Shown: positions 18,878-28,191 of the stretch, piece by piece
How the letters are laid out: every line of letters begins with the position of its first letter
How positions within the stretch are numbered: position 1 is the stretch's first letter
NCBI GenBank assembly: GCA_017983675.1
Contig: JAGOAZ010000011.1
Coordinates: 31,952-95,951 of the forward strand
DNA from: Fluviicola sp.
Lineage (GTDB): Bacteria; Bacteroidota; Bacteroidia; Flavobacteriales_D; Crocinitomicaceae
Direction: 5' to 3'
DNA length: 64,000 nt
The notes under the pieces: model-generated
The model's input: only the letters and a program-made list of their open reading frames with translations
What the model was told of the DNA's origin: nothing
Databases searched by the model: none
Translations under genes and position numbers: made by a program

Positions 18878-19844
18878 CTGTTCAGTATCTTTTGCGCAAT
18901 TATTTTTTGATCAAAAAGATACGTTGCGCTTTACAGCTGATTCTTCTTATGCACGTGTAATTATTCGTTTCAACAATGAATTAGTTTTCGGCACATCTAA
19001 AACAGGTGTTATTAGCTACAATGAACGAACAAAAAAAACAACCACACTCATACAAAAAAATAGTGCTGGTGAATTTCGTGATCTAGCAGTAAAAGACGAT
19101 GAATTGTATGCAATGGTTTCTGGTGATGATGGAATTGTTTTAAACTATTCGAAGAATAAATCACAGCTGCTATTTCAAAAAAACGGATTATTTCTTGACG
19201 ATATTCTCTTATCAAAAAATAAGTTGTATTTACTTGGAGATCCAATAAATGGCCATTTTTTTATTACTGAAATCGCGTTGAAAAACGAAGGAAAAGATAG
19301 TGTTATTCAGCTTTCAAATGAACTCGAAGAAGCATGTTATGCTGCAAGTGGAACTACCGCATGTAGCGTGAATAAGAACTATTGTTTTGTTTCTGGCGGA
19401 TTAACATCGGCTCGATTTCATCAAGTTAATTGGCAAACAAAGAAGTTTTTAAGTACAAACCTTCCTATGACGAAGGGACTTGGAGCTGGACCATTTTCAC
19501 TTTATTTTCAAACGCCATTGAATGGTGTTATTGTTGGTGGGAATTATCTTGCCCCTTCTTCTAAAACAGGAACAGCTTGTTACACCAATGATGGTGGAAA
19601 AACATGGAATACAAGTGAAACGAATGGTTATCGTTCCTGTGTGACAGGCAATGAAGAATTACTCTTTGCTTGCGGCACAAACGGAATTGATTATTCATCA
19701 GATAATGGAAAGTCGTGGCATTCATTTGACACAGGTAATTTTTGTGCTTTGCTACTAGAAGACAACAAACTTTATGCAACTACTAACAAAGGCTATTGTA
19801 TTGTTTATCAGTTAAAAACGTTTCAATTAATCAATCAAAACTAA
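18843..19844 (+). CDS. Secreted beta-propeller (BNR/YCF48-like) protein
   Basis: This 333-residue protein begins with GTG at 18843 inside the acyltransferase gene (35-nt overlap), giving a clean signal peptide MKNLILLFVLTNCSVSFAQ. The rest is repeated beta-blades of about 40-50 residues. Two blades end in Asp-box-like motifs, TNDGGKTWN and SSDNGKSWHSF, typical of BNR/sialidase-like or photosystem-assembly (YCF48) propellers. The role may be binding or scaffolding in the periplasm. No catalytic sialidase residues were identified, so I do not call it an enzyme. Confidence 0.75.
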   Translation: MKNLILLFVLTNCSVSFAQLFFDQKDTLRFTADSSYARVIIRFNNELVFGTSKTGVISYNERTKKTTTLIQKNSAGEFRDLAVKDDELYAMVSGDDGIVLNYSKNKSQLLFQKNGLFLDDILLSKNKLYLLGDPINGHFFITEIALKNEGKDSVIQLSNELEEACYAASGTTACSVNKNYCFVSGGLTSARFHQVNWQTKKFLSTNLPMTKGLGAGPFSLYFQTPLNGVIVGGNYLAPSSKTGTACYTNDGGKTWNTSETNGYRSCVTGNEELLFACGTNGIDYSSDNGKSWHSFDTGNFCALLLEDNKLYATTNKGYCIVYQLKTFQLINQN

Positions 19845-19845
19845 G

Positions 19846-20850
19846 ATGGCTTTTGGAATAACATACCACCATTGTTCGGATGATTTGATTGCAGCAATTG
19901 AACAATTAATCAACGATTGGAAATCGAATAAAAACGATTTTGAAAGTTTTACGAGTGGTTCAACTGGTCAACCAAAACGCATCATTCATTCGCGAGATCA
20001 AATCAGTGCATCAGCAAAACGCACCAATGAATATTTCAATTTAACGAATGAAAGCAAGGTGTTACTCTGTCTTTCACCGAAAACAATTGGTGGAAAAATG
20101 GTCATCATTCGTGCCTTAGTTGGCGATTATGCTGTTACGTGTGTCGCAGCGCAAAAAAATCCCTTTTCAGCACTTCCCAATTCAGTACATTTTGATTTCG
20201 CGTCACTTGTTCCTTACCAACTATCAACAATTCTATCCAGTGACCCAAGACAATTATCACGGATTAAAACAATATTAATTGGTGGCGCAGCATTATCTCA
20301 ACAATTAGAAAAACAATGTGCTGAATTGCATCCGTATTGTTTTATCGGTTATGGAATGACCGAAACAGTTTCACACATTGCTTTGCGGAAATTAAACGAA
20401 CCTTACTACACTCTTTTACCGGGAGTAAGATTGAATTATAAATCTAACCAAACAACAATAACAGACTCAAAACTATCAATTTACGATTTAAAGATAACTG
20501 ATGTATTACACGTAATCAACGATTCCGAATTTGAATGGATGGGAAGAGCTGATTTTGTAATCAATTCAGCGGGAATTAAAATTCATCCCGAGCAATTAGA
20601 AGCCATTATTTCAACATTTATTGCTACTCCATTTATTATTTCTAGTGTTCCTGATCAATTTTTAGGAGAACGATGTGTCCTGTTGAGTGAAGTTGAAATT
20701 TCAACTGAGCTATTTGAGAAAATTCAAGCTGCATGTGAAGGGAAATTTGGAAATTACTCCAAACCTACAGCAATTTTCATTGTTAAAATCTCGATGTTAA
20801 GCAATGGAAAAATCGATCGATATTCAACACAACAATCACTCATCCATTAA
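19846..20850 (+). CDS. AMP-binding enzyme, MenE-like (o-succinylbenzoate-CoA ligase)
   Basis: This adenylate-forming enzyme has the P-loop FTSGSTGQPKRIIHS, the A5 motif YGMTETVSHIAL, and the C-terminal hinge and lysine region GRADFVINSAGIKIHPEQLE...NGKIDR. At 334 residues it is shorter than typical acyl-CoA synthetases (over 450) and has lost much of the N-terminal domain. Short MenE forms like this are usual in Bacteroidota, where MenE activates o-succinylbenzoate for menaquinone synthesis. No other men gene is adjacent, so substrate assignment is by family resemblance only. It abuts the next gene without a gap. Confidence 0.75.
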   Translation: MAFGITYHHCSDDLIAAIEQLINDWKSNKNDFESFTSGSTGQPKRIIHSRDQISASAKRTNEYFNLTNESKVLLCLSPKTIGGKMVIIRALVGDYAVTCVAAQKNPFSALPNSVHFDFASLVPYQLSTILSSDPRQLSRIKTILIGGAALSQQLEKQCAELHPYCFIGYGMTETVSHIALRKLNEPYYTLLPGVRLNYKSNQTTITDSKLSIYDLKITDVLHVINDSEFEWMGRADFVINSAGIKIHPEQLEAIISTFIATPFIISSVPDQFLGERCVLLSEVEISTELFEKIQAACEGKFGNYSKPTAIFIVKISMLSNGKIDRYSTQQSLIH

Positions 20851-21720
20851 ATGACTAACAGTGCCTGTTATCGATTATTGGGATTGCCAGATGGAGCATC
20901 TGAAGCTTTGATAAAAAAGCAATTTAAAAAATTAGCGTTGCGCTATCATCCAGATAGAAATCCAGATCCTTCCGCTCACGAACATTTCATAGCGATTTCA
21001 AATGCTGTTGATCAATTGCTTACAGCAAAAAAAAATCCTTCGATTGAAGCAAAACAGCGCAAACAATCTTCCAATCAACAAAGCAATCAGAAAAAAAACC
21101 GAGAAGCACAGGAACAACGCATAAAAGCTGCAAAAGAACGATTTGAATACCAACGCCGCTTCGATGAATTGGAACAAGAACGCTATTTTAAATCGTTGAC
21201 AACAGGAAGAAAATGGCAATTATACAAATTGATAACCTTACTAAGTTTCTCGTTGTCATTTGTTCTTTTACTCGATTTAATTTTACCACATCATCAGGAA
21301 AAGGATAAGATGGTAGCTTTTTACCCAAAAGCTGTTGTTGGTCTAAAATATGATTATGTTTACGAAATCTCTTTTTTGAAAAACAAGACGTTATTTGCAC
21401 AACGCTTTTTTGAAAATTGGCAACTTAGTGAATCACCTGTTATTATTGAAAAATCACGCTTATTTCACACACCAACTTCGTTTCACGAATTGAAATCAAA
21501 TCCTACAACACAAGCCTATTTCGATTTTAATCTCGCTGTTTTTGGAATACCGTTAATGATACTTTTTCTCGTTCCGCTTATCCCCTATTTTTTTCAACGA
21601 AAAACGGTTTACTTCACGTTTTTATACCACATTTCATTTTGGCTCATTGGACCATTGGGAATAATTTTATTGGGAACAGGTGATCGTTTGAGTCATTTAT
21701 TGACCTTGGGATTTGCATGA
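20851..21720 (+). CDS. Membrane-anchored DnaJ-domain protein
   Basis: The first 65 residues form a J domain with the HPD motif (LALRYHPDRNPDPSAHEHF) that stimulates DnaK ATPase. A basic Gln/Lys-rich coiled region (about 70-110) follows, then three hydrophobic segments (near 130-150, 230-248 and 255-280). The protein therefore probably recruits DnaK to the membrane. No Gly/Phe linker or zinc-finger domain of classical DnaJ is present. It begins on the base after the MenE-like stop. A client is not evident. Confidence 0.8.
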   Translation: MTNSACYRLLGLPDGASEALIKKQFKKLALRYHPDRNPDPSAHEHFIAISNAVDQLLTAKKNPSIEAKQRKQSSNQQSNQKKNREAQEQRIKAAKERFEYQRRFDELEQERYFKSLTTGRKWQLYKLITLLSFSLSFVLLLDLILPHHQEKDKMVAFYPKAVVGLKYDYVYEISFLKNKTLFAQRFFENWQLSESPVIIEKSRLFHTPTSFHELKSNPTTQAYFDFNLAVFGIPLMILFLVPLIPYFFQRKTVYFTFLYHISFWLIGPLGIILLGTGDRLSHLLTLGFA

Positions 21721-21722
21721 AT

Positions 21723-22175
21723 CTATTTCTTCATTGCTCTATCCATGTCACGTTTGTCATCTTTCTCTTTCAAATCGTGACGTTTATCATGTAATTTCTT
21801 TCCGACAGCTGTAAACATTTCCACCTTCAACCAACCTTTATCAGACAGGTACAACTTAGTTGGAATAATGGTATTCCCTTTAATCTTCATCCATTTCTCC
21901 AAGCGCTTGATCTCTTTTTTATTCAACAATAATTTGCGATCAGACTTGGGTTGATGGTTGTAAAAAGAACCGTTTTCATAGGGAGAAACAGTCATGTTAC
22001 GAATAAAAACCTGGGCATTATCAACAATACAATAGGCTTCAACTATCGATGCTTTTCCAGCGCGAATACTTTTAATTTCTGTACCAGACAAAACAATTCC
22101 AGCAACAAACTCTTCCTCTAAATGATATTCGAATTTTGCTTTCTTATTGCGTATGTTTACTTCGTTTTTAGCCAT
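21723..22175 (-). CDS. smpB: SsrA-binding protein SmpB
   Basis: SmpB binds tmRNA and brings it to stalled ribosomes for trans-translation. All family blocks are present in 150 residues: NKKAKFEYHLEEEFVAGIVLSGTEIKSIR at the start, NMTVSPYENGSFYNHQP, RKLLLNKKEI, and the basic C-terminal tail KKLHDKRHDLKEKDDKRD that reaches the decoding centre. The start overlaps the upstream membrane protein's stop by 8 nt. Confidence 0.97.
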   Translation of the reverse strand: MAKNEVNIRNKKAKFEYHLEEEFVAGIVLSGTEIKSIRAGKASIVEAYCIVDNAQVFIRNMTVSPYENGSFYNHQPKSDRKLLLNKKEIKRLEKWMKIKGNTIIPTKLYLSDKGWLKVEMFTAVGKKLHDKRHDLKEKDDKRDMDRAMKK

Positions 22176-22827
22176 TACTTCTCAACGCATTTCTTTTGCC
22201 CCATCGTTGCAAGGTACTATAAAAAAAGAAGATTCCCAACAAGATGATTAAATGACTTAAATCGTCTTTATTTAACCAAAGGTGAACATTGATTTTGAAT
22301 AAAAAAACAAATGCAGCAGGCAACATTAGGATAACTCCGAAGGTCATCCACTTCAATTCTTCTGCACCTCTTTTAACTATTTTATGCGCATAAAAACCAG
22401 TATAAACAATGTACGTAACGATTGCATCAATTGCAACAAATACAAATTTGAGCGTAAAAAGAGCTAAAAGAAACAATATCAAACTTTTAATGACAACAAG
22501 ATAAACGCCAATTTTACTTTTTTTCGAATAGTTATCGAAATGAAACATCCCTAATCCGGCCATGATATTCGAAATAGAACCAAACAACCAACTTGGAATT
22601 TTACCATATATCCCGAAATAATGAAATAGCCCATGGCCAAACATTCCAAAAAAAGTTGAAATTCCAAAAAATAAAAAGAAGCGTTTCCAGTAAAAATTAG
22701 CTGTATCATTCCAATCTTTCAATTGAATGAAAGCAAACACACAAAAAAAAGCAATCATGCCATTAGTGATGATTGCCATAGGTTCTTGCAATTCTAAGCC
22801 AAATAAGGAAAATTTGATAATATTCAC
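22168..22827 (-). CDS. Seven-helix-like membrane protein (DUF6962-type), unknown function
   Basis: This 219-residue protein is almost entirely hydrophobic, with about seven predicted membrane helices and short loops. Histidines in GHGLFHYFG and later HAHK-like positions recall ceramidase/hemolysin III-type membrane hydrolases or the DUF6962 family, but I cannot confirm catalytic residues. It is the first gene of a two-gene unit with smpB (8-nt overlap). Divergent recR begins 71 nt away. Confidence 0.65.
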   Translation of the reverse strand: MNIIKFSLFGLELQEPMAIITNGMIAFFCVFAFIQLKDWNDTANFYWKRFFLFFGISTFFGMFGHGLFHYFGIYGKIPSWLFGSISNIMAGLGMFHFDNYSKKSKIGVYLVVIKSLILFLLALFTLKFVFVAIDAIVTYIVYTGFYAHKIVKRGAEELKWMTFGVILMLPAAFVFLFKINVHLWLNKDDLSHLIILLGIFFFYSTLQRWGKRNALRSNG

Positions 22828-22898
22828 GGTGCAAAAATAATAGGCATTTAGAGATAAACAATAGTAATTGATAGAACTCTTTGATTATTTTTGTTGGA

Positions 22899-23504
22899 AT
22901 GAATATTCCGTCGAAATATCTTGAAGAAGCTGTCGATCAATTTAGCTCGTTACCAAGTATTGGTAAACGAACCTCTTTGCGACTAGTATTGAATTTATTG
23001 AAACGCCCAGCTGATGAACTCGAGCGATTTGCAGAGATTATTCAGCACTTAAAAGACAATGTCAAAACATGTCATGCTTGCGGAAACATTTCTGATACAG
23101 ATGAATGTTCAATCTGCGCAAATCCTGCTCGAAATCACCAACTCATTTGTGTCGTAGAAGATATTCGCGACGTAATGGCGATTGAAAGCACAGGAACGTA
23201 TGCTGGTTTATACCACGTTTTGGGTGGAATCATTTCACCAATGGAAGGAATTGGTCCAAGTGATCTTTTTATTGAACCGTTGATAGAAAAATGTGAAAGC
23301 GGTGCTGTTTCAGAAATTATTCTTGCACTAAGTCCGACAATGGAAGGTGATACAACCAACTTTTACATTTACAAAAAGTGCCAACATACTGGCGTAACAA
23401 TTTCAACACTATCCCGCGGAATATCTGTTGGATCTGAAATTCAATATGCAGATGAATTAACTTTGTCAAAGTCCATTCAACAACGAACTATTTTCTCAGC
23501 GTAA
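22899..23504 (+). CDS. recR: Recombination mediator protein RecR
   Basis: RecR works with RecO and RecF to load RecA at gaps. The 201-residue protein has the N-terminal HhH part (SLPSIGKRTSLRL), a C4 zinc finger CHACGNISDTDECSIC, and a Toprim domain (ICVVEDIRDVMAIESTGTYAGLYHVLGG). The ATG at 22899 matches the family start (MNIPSKYLEEAVDQFSSLPSIG). A TATTTTTG -7-like box at 22886-22893 sits only 5 nt upstream of this ATG, which would make a nearly leaderless mRNA if used. Confidence 0.96.
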   Translation: MNIPSKYLEEAVDQFSSLPSIGKRTSLRLVLNLLKRPADELERFAEIIQHLKDNVKTCHACGNISDTDECSICANPARNHQLICVVEDIRDVMAIESTGTYAGLYHVLGGIISPMEGIGPSDLFIEPLIEKCESGAVSEIILALSPTMEGDTTNFYIYKKCQHTGVTISTLSRGISVGSEIQYADELTLSKSIQQRTIFSA

Positions 23505-23546
23505 CTTAACTTGAAAACAAATTAACCAGTTTTTTGTTATGAAAGA

Positions 23547-24275
23547 ATGAGAAACATTTTAATAACAGGTGCCAACAGAGGAATCGGCAAAGCACTTGCT
23601 ATCGCTTTTGGACAGAATGGTGACAAAGTAATCATTACCGCACGAAAAGCTGCTGCTGGAAATGAAACGCTCAACGAACTCTTGCAATTAGGTATTGATG
23701 CGCATTTTTATAAAATGGATGTCGCCATCGAAGAACAAATTAACGAAGTTGCTACAGCAATTACAGCTGCTTTCGGACATATTGATATACTTATTAATAA
23801 TGCTGGAATGATGAGTGAAGAAGAAGCATGGATTGGTAATTCAACACTCCATGTATCTGACAAAGCTTTTACAAAAACAATGGTGACCAATTTTATGGGT
23901 CCATGGAAAGTTGCGAAGGCATTTATTCCACTTTTAGAAAAAAGTTCTGCAGGACAACTATTAAACATCAGTGCAAAAATAGCCTCACTCACTTTGGGTA
24001 CTGATAAAAAAAGTCCCACCTTTCAATCCAAACCCTTTGCATACAATGTTAGTAAAGGTGCGTTGAATCAATTGACCGCTCATTTAGCTCATGCTTTACG
24101 CAGACAAAAAATAAAAGTATTGTCTATTTATCCAGGATGGGTAAAAACTGATATGGGAGGCGCAGCTGCTCTTTTCACTCCTAAAGAAGCTGCTGAGCGA
24201 ATTATTTCAGTATCAAATAATAATGAATTTTTATCGGGATCATTTGTTGATTTTGATCACGAATTACCTTGGTAA
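23547..24275 (+). CDS. Short-chain dehydrogenase/reductase
   Basis: This 242-residue SDR has the cofactor motif TGANRGIGKA, the NNAG stabilising motif (ILINNAGMM), and the catalytic Ser/Tyr/Lys with LLNISAKIAS and YNVSKGA. The C-terminal YPGWVKTDMGG is common in sniffer/carbonyl-reductase-like SDRs. NADP preference is suggested by an Arg after the glycine motif region (TARK), by family knowledge. The substrate is unknown. It starts 42 nt after recR. Confidence 0.88.
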   Translation: MRNILITGANRGIGKALAIAFGQNGDKVIITARKAAAGNETLNELLQLGIDAHFYKMDVAIEEQINEVATAITAAFGHIDILINNAGMMSEEEAWIGNSTLHVSDKAFTKTMVTNFMGPWKVAKAFIPLLEKSSAGQLLNISAKIASLTLGTDKKSPTFQSKPFAYNVSKGALNQLTAHLAHALRRQKIKVLSIYPGWVKTDMGGAAALFTPKEAAERIISVSNNNEFLSGSFVDFDHELPW

Positions 24276-24293
24276 GCTATTTTTTTAAATTAT

Positions 24294-24326
24294 TTTGTAT
24301 CAACGTTAAAAAATTAGTTATCTTCG
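24294..24326 (+). promoter_or_regulatory. Promoter of the RRM protein gene
   Basis: A TTTG -33 element (24294-24297) is followed after 21 nt by TATCTTCG (24319-24326), one mismatch from TAnnTTTG. The start codon lies 51 nt further on, giving a short leader that contains the near-palindrome ACCGTTTAACGGT. Confidence 0.5.
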
Positions 24327-24377
24327 GAGCAAATAACGACCGTTTAACGGTATAAAAATTGAGTTTTTTCACACAAC

Positions 24378-24965
24378 ATGACAAGTATTTTTGTTGCAAA
24401 ATTAGATTTCAACACAACTGAAGAAGAGTTGAAATCCCTTTTTGAAGAACACGGAAAAGTTAACCGTGTTACTATTGCTAAAGACCGCGAAACAGGAAAA
24501 CCACGTGGATTTGCATTTGTTGAAATGCCAAACGAAGCGGAAGCTGATGCAGCGATTGATGCACTTGATGAAAGTTCAGTAAACGGACGAACAATTGCTG
24601 TTAAAAAAGCAGATGACCGTGGTAAATCAGGAGACCGTCCAGAAAGAGGACCACGACAAGATCGACCGAGAGATGACAATCGTTCTACAAGTGATTTCAA
24701 ACGACCTGACGAACGCGTTTCACGACCTATTATTGCTCCAGAAGACGTTTTGCCATTAAAACCAGAACGCAAAAAAGAAAAAGAAGTCTTCCCGAAAAAG
24801 GCGCTTGTTAAACAAGATGCTCCCAAAAAACCAAAAATGGAAGCTTATAAAAAAAGTGGTAAAAACAACCGTTTCTTTGATGAGGACGATGAAGAAGATT
24901 TAGATTGGGAGTTAAACAACCGAAGAAATTCTTCTGGTTGGGACGATGACGATGAAGAAGAATAA
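24378..24965 (+). CDS. RRM-domain RNA-binding protein with acidic tail
   Basis: The first 80 residues are one RNA-recognition motif: RNP2 as IFVAKL and RNP1 as RGFAFVEM, with the usual EELKSLFEEHGKV and AIDALDESSVNGRTIAVKKA elements. After an Arg/Asp/Pro-rich linker (RGPRQDRPRDDNR) the protein ends in a strongly acidic tail with Trp (DEDDEEDLDW, DDDDEEE). Bacteroidota and cyanobacteria carry such single-RRM proteins instead of Hfq-type regulators or as cold-shock proteins; this is family knowledge. The acidic tail could regulate RNA binding. It has its own promoter and terminator, so it is a single-gene unit. Confidence 0.9.
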   Translation: MTSIFVAKLDFNTTEEELKSLFEEHGKVNRVTIAKDRETGKPRGFAFVEMPNEAEADAAIDALDESSVNGRTIAVKKADDRGKSGDRPERGPRQDRPRDDNRSTSDFKRPDERVSRPIIAPEDVLPLKPERKKEKEVFPKKALVKQDAPKKPKMEAYKKSGKNNRFFDEDDEEDLDWELNNRRNSSGWDDDDEEE

Positions 24966-24984
24966 TATCCTAATAGATTGATAG

Positions 24985-25010
24985 AAAGCGCTTTTATAGC
25001 GCTTTTTTTA
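24985..25010 (+). terminator. Rho-independent terminator of the RRM gene
   Basis: Arms AAAGCGCT (24985-24992) and AGCGCTTT (24998-25005) with a 5-nt loop run directly into seven Ts. It lies 20 nt after the stop. Confidence 0.85.
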
Positions 25011-25068
25011 TTTTCATTAACTTCCATTTTGAAAATAGTAAACGCCCTTTTTTTTCAGCAAGTTTCAT

Positions 25069-25076
25069 TATATTTG
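25069..25076 (+). promoter_or_regulatory. Putative -7 box of the E1 gene
   Basis: TATATTTG matches TAnnTTTG exactly and lies 23 nt before the ATG of the fused E1 gene, just after the terminator of the upstream unit. No convincing TTTG -33 element was found at the expected distance. Confidence 0.4.
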
Positions 25077-25099
25077 TACTTCATTATTGAAAACAAAAT

Positions 25100-27544
25100 A
25101 TGGCAGCAAAAACACCCCAGAACACAGCAGAGAACCTCGACTTTCAATCGTTTAAAACAGCTGTATTAAACGACTATCGTTTGGCTTGTATTTCAAGAGA
25201 AACATCACTTCTTGGAAGAAAAGAAGTGTTGACTGGTAAAGCGAAATTTGGGATTTTTGGTGACGGAAAAGAATTGGCACAATTAGCACTTGCAAAGCAA
25301 TTCAAAAACGGTGATTTTCGTTCTGGCTATTACCGTGATCAAACTTTAATGATGGCAATTGATCAATTGTCTGTTCGTCAATATTTTGCTGGATTGTATG
25401 CACACACTGACATTGAAGTTGAACCACTTTCAGGTGGTCGTCAAATGGGTGGCCATTTTTCTACGCGTAATTTGGATGAAAATGGCAATTGGAAAGATTT
25501 AACAAAACAGAAAAATTCATCTGCTGACATCTCTCCTACTGCTGGTCAAATGCCCCGTTTATTAGGATTAGCACAAGCATCTAAAATATACCGCAATCAT
25601 CCAACGTTGACTGATTTAGAAGCATTTAAAAAGTTTTCAACCAACGGAAATGAAGTTGCGTTTGGTACTATTGGTGATGCTTCCACTTCTGAAGGTCCGT
25701 TCTGGGAAACCATGAATGCAGCTGGAGTACTTCAAGTCCCAATGGTTATGTCTGTTTGGGATGATGGTTACGGTATTTCAGTTCCACGTGAATTCCAAAC
25801 GATTAAAGGAAGTATTTCTGATGCTTTAAGCGGTTTTCAACGCACAGCTGATAAAAAAGGGTTTGAAATTTTTGTTACCAAAGGGTGGGATTATGCACAT
25901 TTGTGTGAAACCTATGAAAAAGCGGTACAATTAGCACGTGAAGAACATATTCCTGTATTGGTTCACGTAAAAGAGGTGAATCAACCGCAAGGACATTCAA
26001 CTTCTGGATCTCATGAGCGCTACAAATCTGCCGATCGATTAACATGGGAATCGGAATTCGATTGCATCAATAAATTCAAAGAATGGATTTTAGCTTTCGC
26101 TATTGATGGTGAAATTATAGCTACTGAAGAAGAACTCGGAACAATTGCACAAGAAGCAAAATCGCACGTGAATGAGGAGAAAAAAGCAGCTTGGTCCGAT
26201 TTTACCGCATTCTTAAAAGCAGACATCGATGCTGTTTTACCGCTATTAAATGCTGTTGCTGAAACAAGTAGTAACGGTGCTTTCATTCGCAAAGAAATAG
26301 CTGATTTAACTCAAATTAAAGATCCTATTCGCAAAGAAATCTTTCATACAGTTCGAAAAATAATGCGCATTACTCGTGGGGAAAATTCGCCTGCAAAAAA
26401 TGCGCTTGCAAGCTGGCTTTCAAATGAAACGGCAAAAAACTACGATCGCTACAGTGAATATTTGCATTCGCAATCGGAGCAAGCTGCAACGAATGTAACG
26501 GCTGTTCCACCAACATACGAATCAACACCAACACTAGAAGATGGACGAATCATTCTTCGTGAAAATTTCCGTCATATTTTTGAAACACGTCCTGAAACAT
26601 TAATCTTTGGAGAAGATGCAGGTAAAATTGGTGGTGTCAATCAATCATTAGAAGGTTTGCAAGAACAATTTGGTGAGTTGCGCGTTGCAGATGTTGGTAT
26701 TCGTGAATGCACCATTATCGGTCAAGGTATTGGTATGGCAATGAGAGGGTTACGCCCAATCGCTGAAATACAATATTTAGACTATTTATTGTATGCTATT
26801 CAAATCATGTCTGACGATTTAGCAACCGTTCAATACCGAACAAAAGGCGGACAAAAAGCGCCATTAATTGTTTCAACACGCGGACATCGATTAGAAGGGA
26901 TTTGGCACAGTGGTTCACCAATGGGAATGATTGTCAACTCATTGCGTGGTATTCATGTTTGTGTCCCTAGAAACATGACAAAAGCAGCAGGTTTTTACAA
27001 TACATTATTAGCTGGTGATGAACCTGCAGTAGTAATTGAACCATTAAACGGTTACCGTACGAAAGAACCAATGCCAACAAATATTGGCCATTTTACAACT
27101 CCTTTGGGAATTCCTGAAGTTGTTGCAACAGGAAGTGATATTACACTTGTCTCATATGGTTCAACTTTTAATTTGTGTGAACAAGCGCTATCAACAATTG
27201 CTGAATTAGGTATTTCTGTCGAATTAATCGATGCGCAAACGTTACTTCCTTTCGATACGACACATAGCATTGCTCAATCATTAGAAAAAACAAATCGTTT
27301 ATTAATCGTAGACGAAGATGTAAGTTCAGGTGCTTCGGCATTTATGTTGGATCAAATTTTGGTAAAACAAGGTGCGTACAAATATTTAGATGCAGCTCCG
27401 GTTACGATAAGCGCAAAAGACCACCGCCCAGCTTATGGAACGGATGGTGATTACTTCTCAAAACCAAGTATTGACGATATTGTAGAGGCTGTTTATGCAA
27501 TTATGAACGAGTCTGATCCTTCAAGTTTCCCTGCAATTTATTAA
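25100..27544 (+). CDS. 2-oxoacid dehydrogenase E1, fused alpha and beta subunits
   Basis: This 814-residue protein joins the thiamine-diphosphate-binding E1 alpha part (about 1-420) to the E1 beta part (about 475-814). Alpha shows GGRQMGGHFS and the diphosphate-binding stretch FGTIGDASTSEGPFWETMN followed by WDDGYGISVP. Beta shows LIFGEDAGKIGGVNQSLEGLQEQFG and the RVADVGIRECTIIGQGIGMAM region. Such fused E1 proteins are typical of Bacteroidota and act with an E2 acyltransferase and E3 lipoamide dehydrogenase, most often on branched-chain or pyruvate-type 2-oxoacids. E2 and E3 are not adjacent, so the substrate is unresolved. Nth follows after 1 nt. Confidence 0.9.
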   Translation: MAAKTPQNTAENLDFQSFKTAVLNDYRLACISRETSLLGRKEVLTGKAKFGIFGDGKELAQLALAKQFKNGDFRSGYYRDQTLMMAIDQLSVRQYFAGLYAHTDIEVEPLSGGRQMGGHFSTRNLDENGNWKDLTKQKNSSADISPTAGQMPRLLGLAQASKIYRNHPTLTDLEAFKKFSTNGNEVAFGTIGDASTSEGPFWETMNAAGVLQVPMVMSVWDDGYGISVPREFQTIKGSISDALSGFQRTADKKGFEIFVTKGWDYAHLCETYEKAVQLAREEHIPVLVHVKEVNQPQGHSTSGSHERYKSADRLTWESEFDCINKFKEWILAFAIDGEIIATEEELGTIAQEAKSHVNEEKKAAWSDFTAFLKADIDAVLPLLNAVAETSSNGAFIRKEIADLTQIKDPIRKEIFHTVRKIMRITRGENSPAKNALASWLSNETAKNYDRYSEYLHSQSEQAATNVTAVPPTYESTPTLEDGRIILRENFRHIFETRPETLIFGEDAGKIGGVNQSLEGLQEQFGELRVADVGIRECTIIGQGIGMAMRGLRPIAEIQYLDYLLYAIQIMSDDLATVQYRTKGGQKAPLIVSTRGHRLEGIWHSGSPMGMIVNSLRGIHVCVPRNMTKAAGFYNTLLAGDEPAVVIEPLNGYRTKEPMPTNIGHFTTPLGIPEVVATGSDITLVSYGSTFNLCEQALSTIAELGISVELIDAQTLLPFDTTHSIAQSLEKTNRLLIVDEDVSSGASAFMLDQILVKQGAYKYLDAAPVTISAKDHRPAYGTDGDYFSKPSIDDIVEAVYAIMNESDPSSFPAIY

Positions 27545-27545
27545 G

Positions 27546-28190
27546 ATGACCAAAAAGGAAAAGGCGAAGTATGTGATCGAACAATTGGAATTATTGTATC
27601 CTGAAACGCCGGTTCCATTAGATCATTTTGATGCGTATTCCTTGTTGATTTCTGTTTTGCTTTCCGCACAATGCACAGATGAACGTGTCAATAAAATCAC
27701 TCCTCTCCTTTTTGCAAAAGCAAAAACGCCAGCAGAAATGATTCAATTAACTGTAGAAGAAATTCGAGCGATTATTAAACCTTGTGGCTTATCTCCTAGA
27801 AAATCACAAGCAATCTACGATTTGTCGCACATGATAATCGATTTACACGACGGAAAAGTTCCCGAATCGTTTGAAGCATTAGAAGCAATGCCAGGTGTTG
27901 GTCATAAAACAGCTTCAGTTGTGATGTCTCAAGCTTTTGGTGTGCCTGCATTTCCAGTTGATACGCACATTCACCGTTTAATGATTCGCTGGGGATTGAC
28001 TTCCGGAAAAAATGTGGAAGAAACGGAACGCGATGCGAAAAAACTCTTTCCAAGAGAATTATGGAACAAGTTGCACCTACAAATTATCTTTTATGGGCGC
28101 AGCCACTCACCTGCTCGCTCACCCAAGAAAGATGTTGACTACATCACTTCAACAATTGGAACTAAAAAAGCACTATTAGAACTCAAGTAA
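27546..28190 (+). CDS. nth: Endonuclease III lacking the Fe-S cluster loop
   Basis: This bifunctional DNA glycosylase/AP lyase removes oxidised pyrimidines. The helix-hairpin-helix MPGVGHKTASVVMSQAF holds the catalytic Lys, and FPVDTHIHRLMIRWGL holds the catalytic Asp. At 214 residues it is normal in length, but the C-terminal region that usually carries four cysteines (C-X6-C-X2-C-X5-C) reads IIFYGRSHSPARSPKKDVDY and has none. The 4Fe-4S cluster is therefore absent. I have the impression that cluster-less forms occur in other Flavobacteriia, but cannot check. It is adjacent to E1 (1-nt gap) and to the SdpI gene (1-nt gap). Confidence 0.9.
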   Translation: MTKKEKAKYVIEQLELLYPETPVPLDHFDAYSLLISVLLSAQCTDERVNKITPLLFAKAKTPAEMIQLTVEEIRAIIKPCGLSPRKSQAIYDLSHMIIDLHDGKVPESFEALEAMPGVGHKTASVVMSQAFGVPAFPVDTHIHRLMIRWGLTSGKNVEETERDAKKLFPRELWNKLHLQIIFYGRSHSPARSPKKDVDYITSTIGTKKALLELK

Positions 28191-28191
28191 T

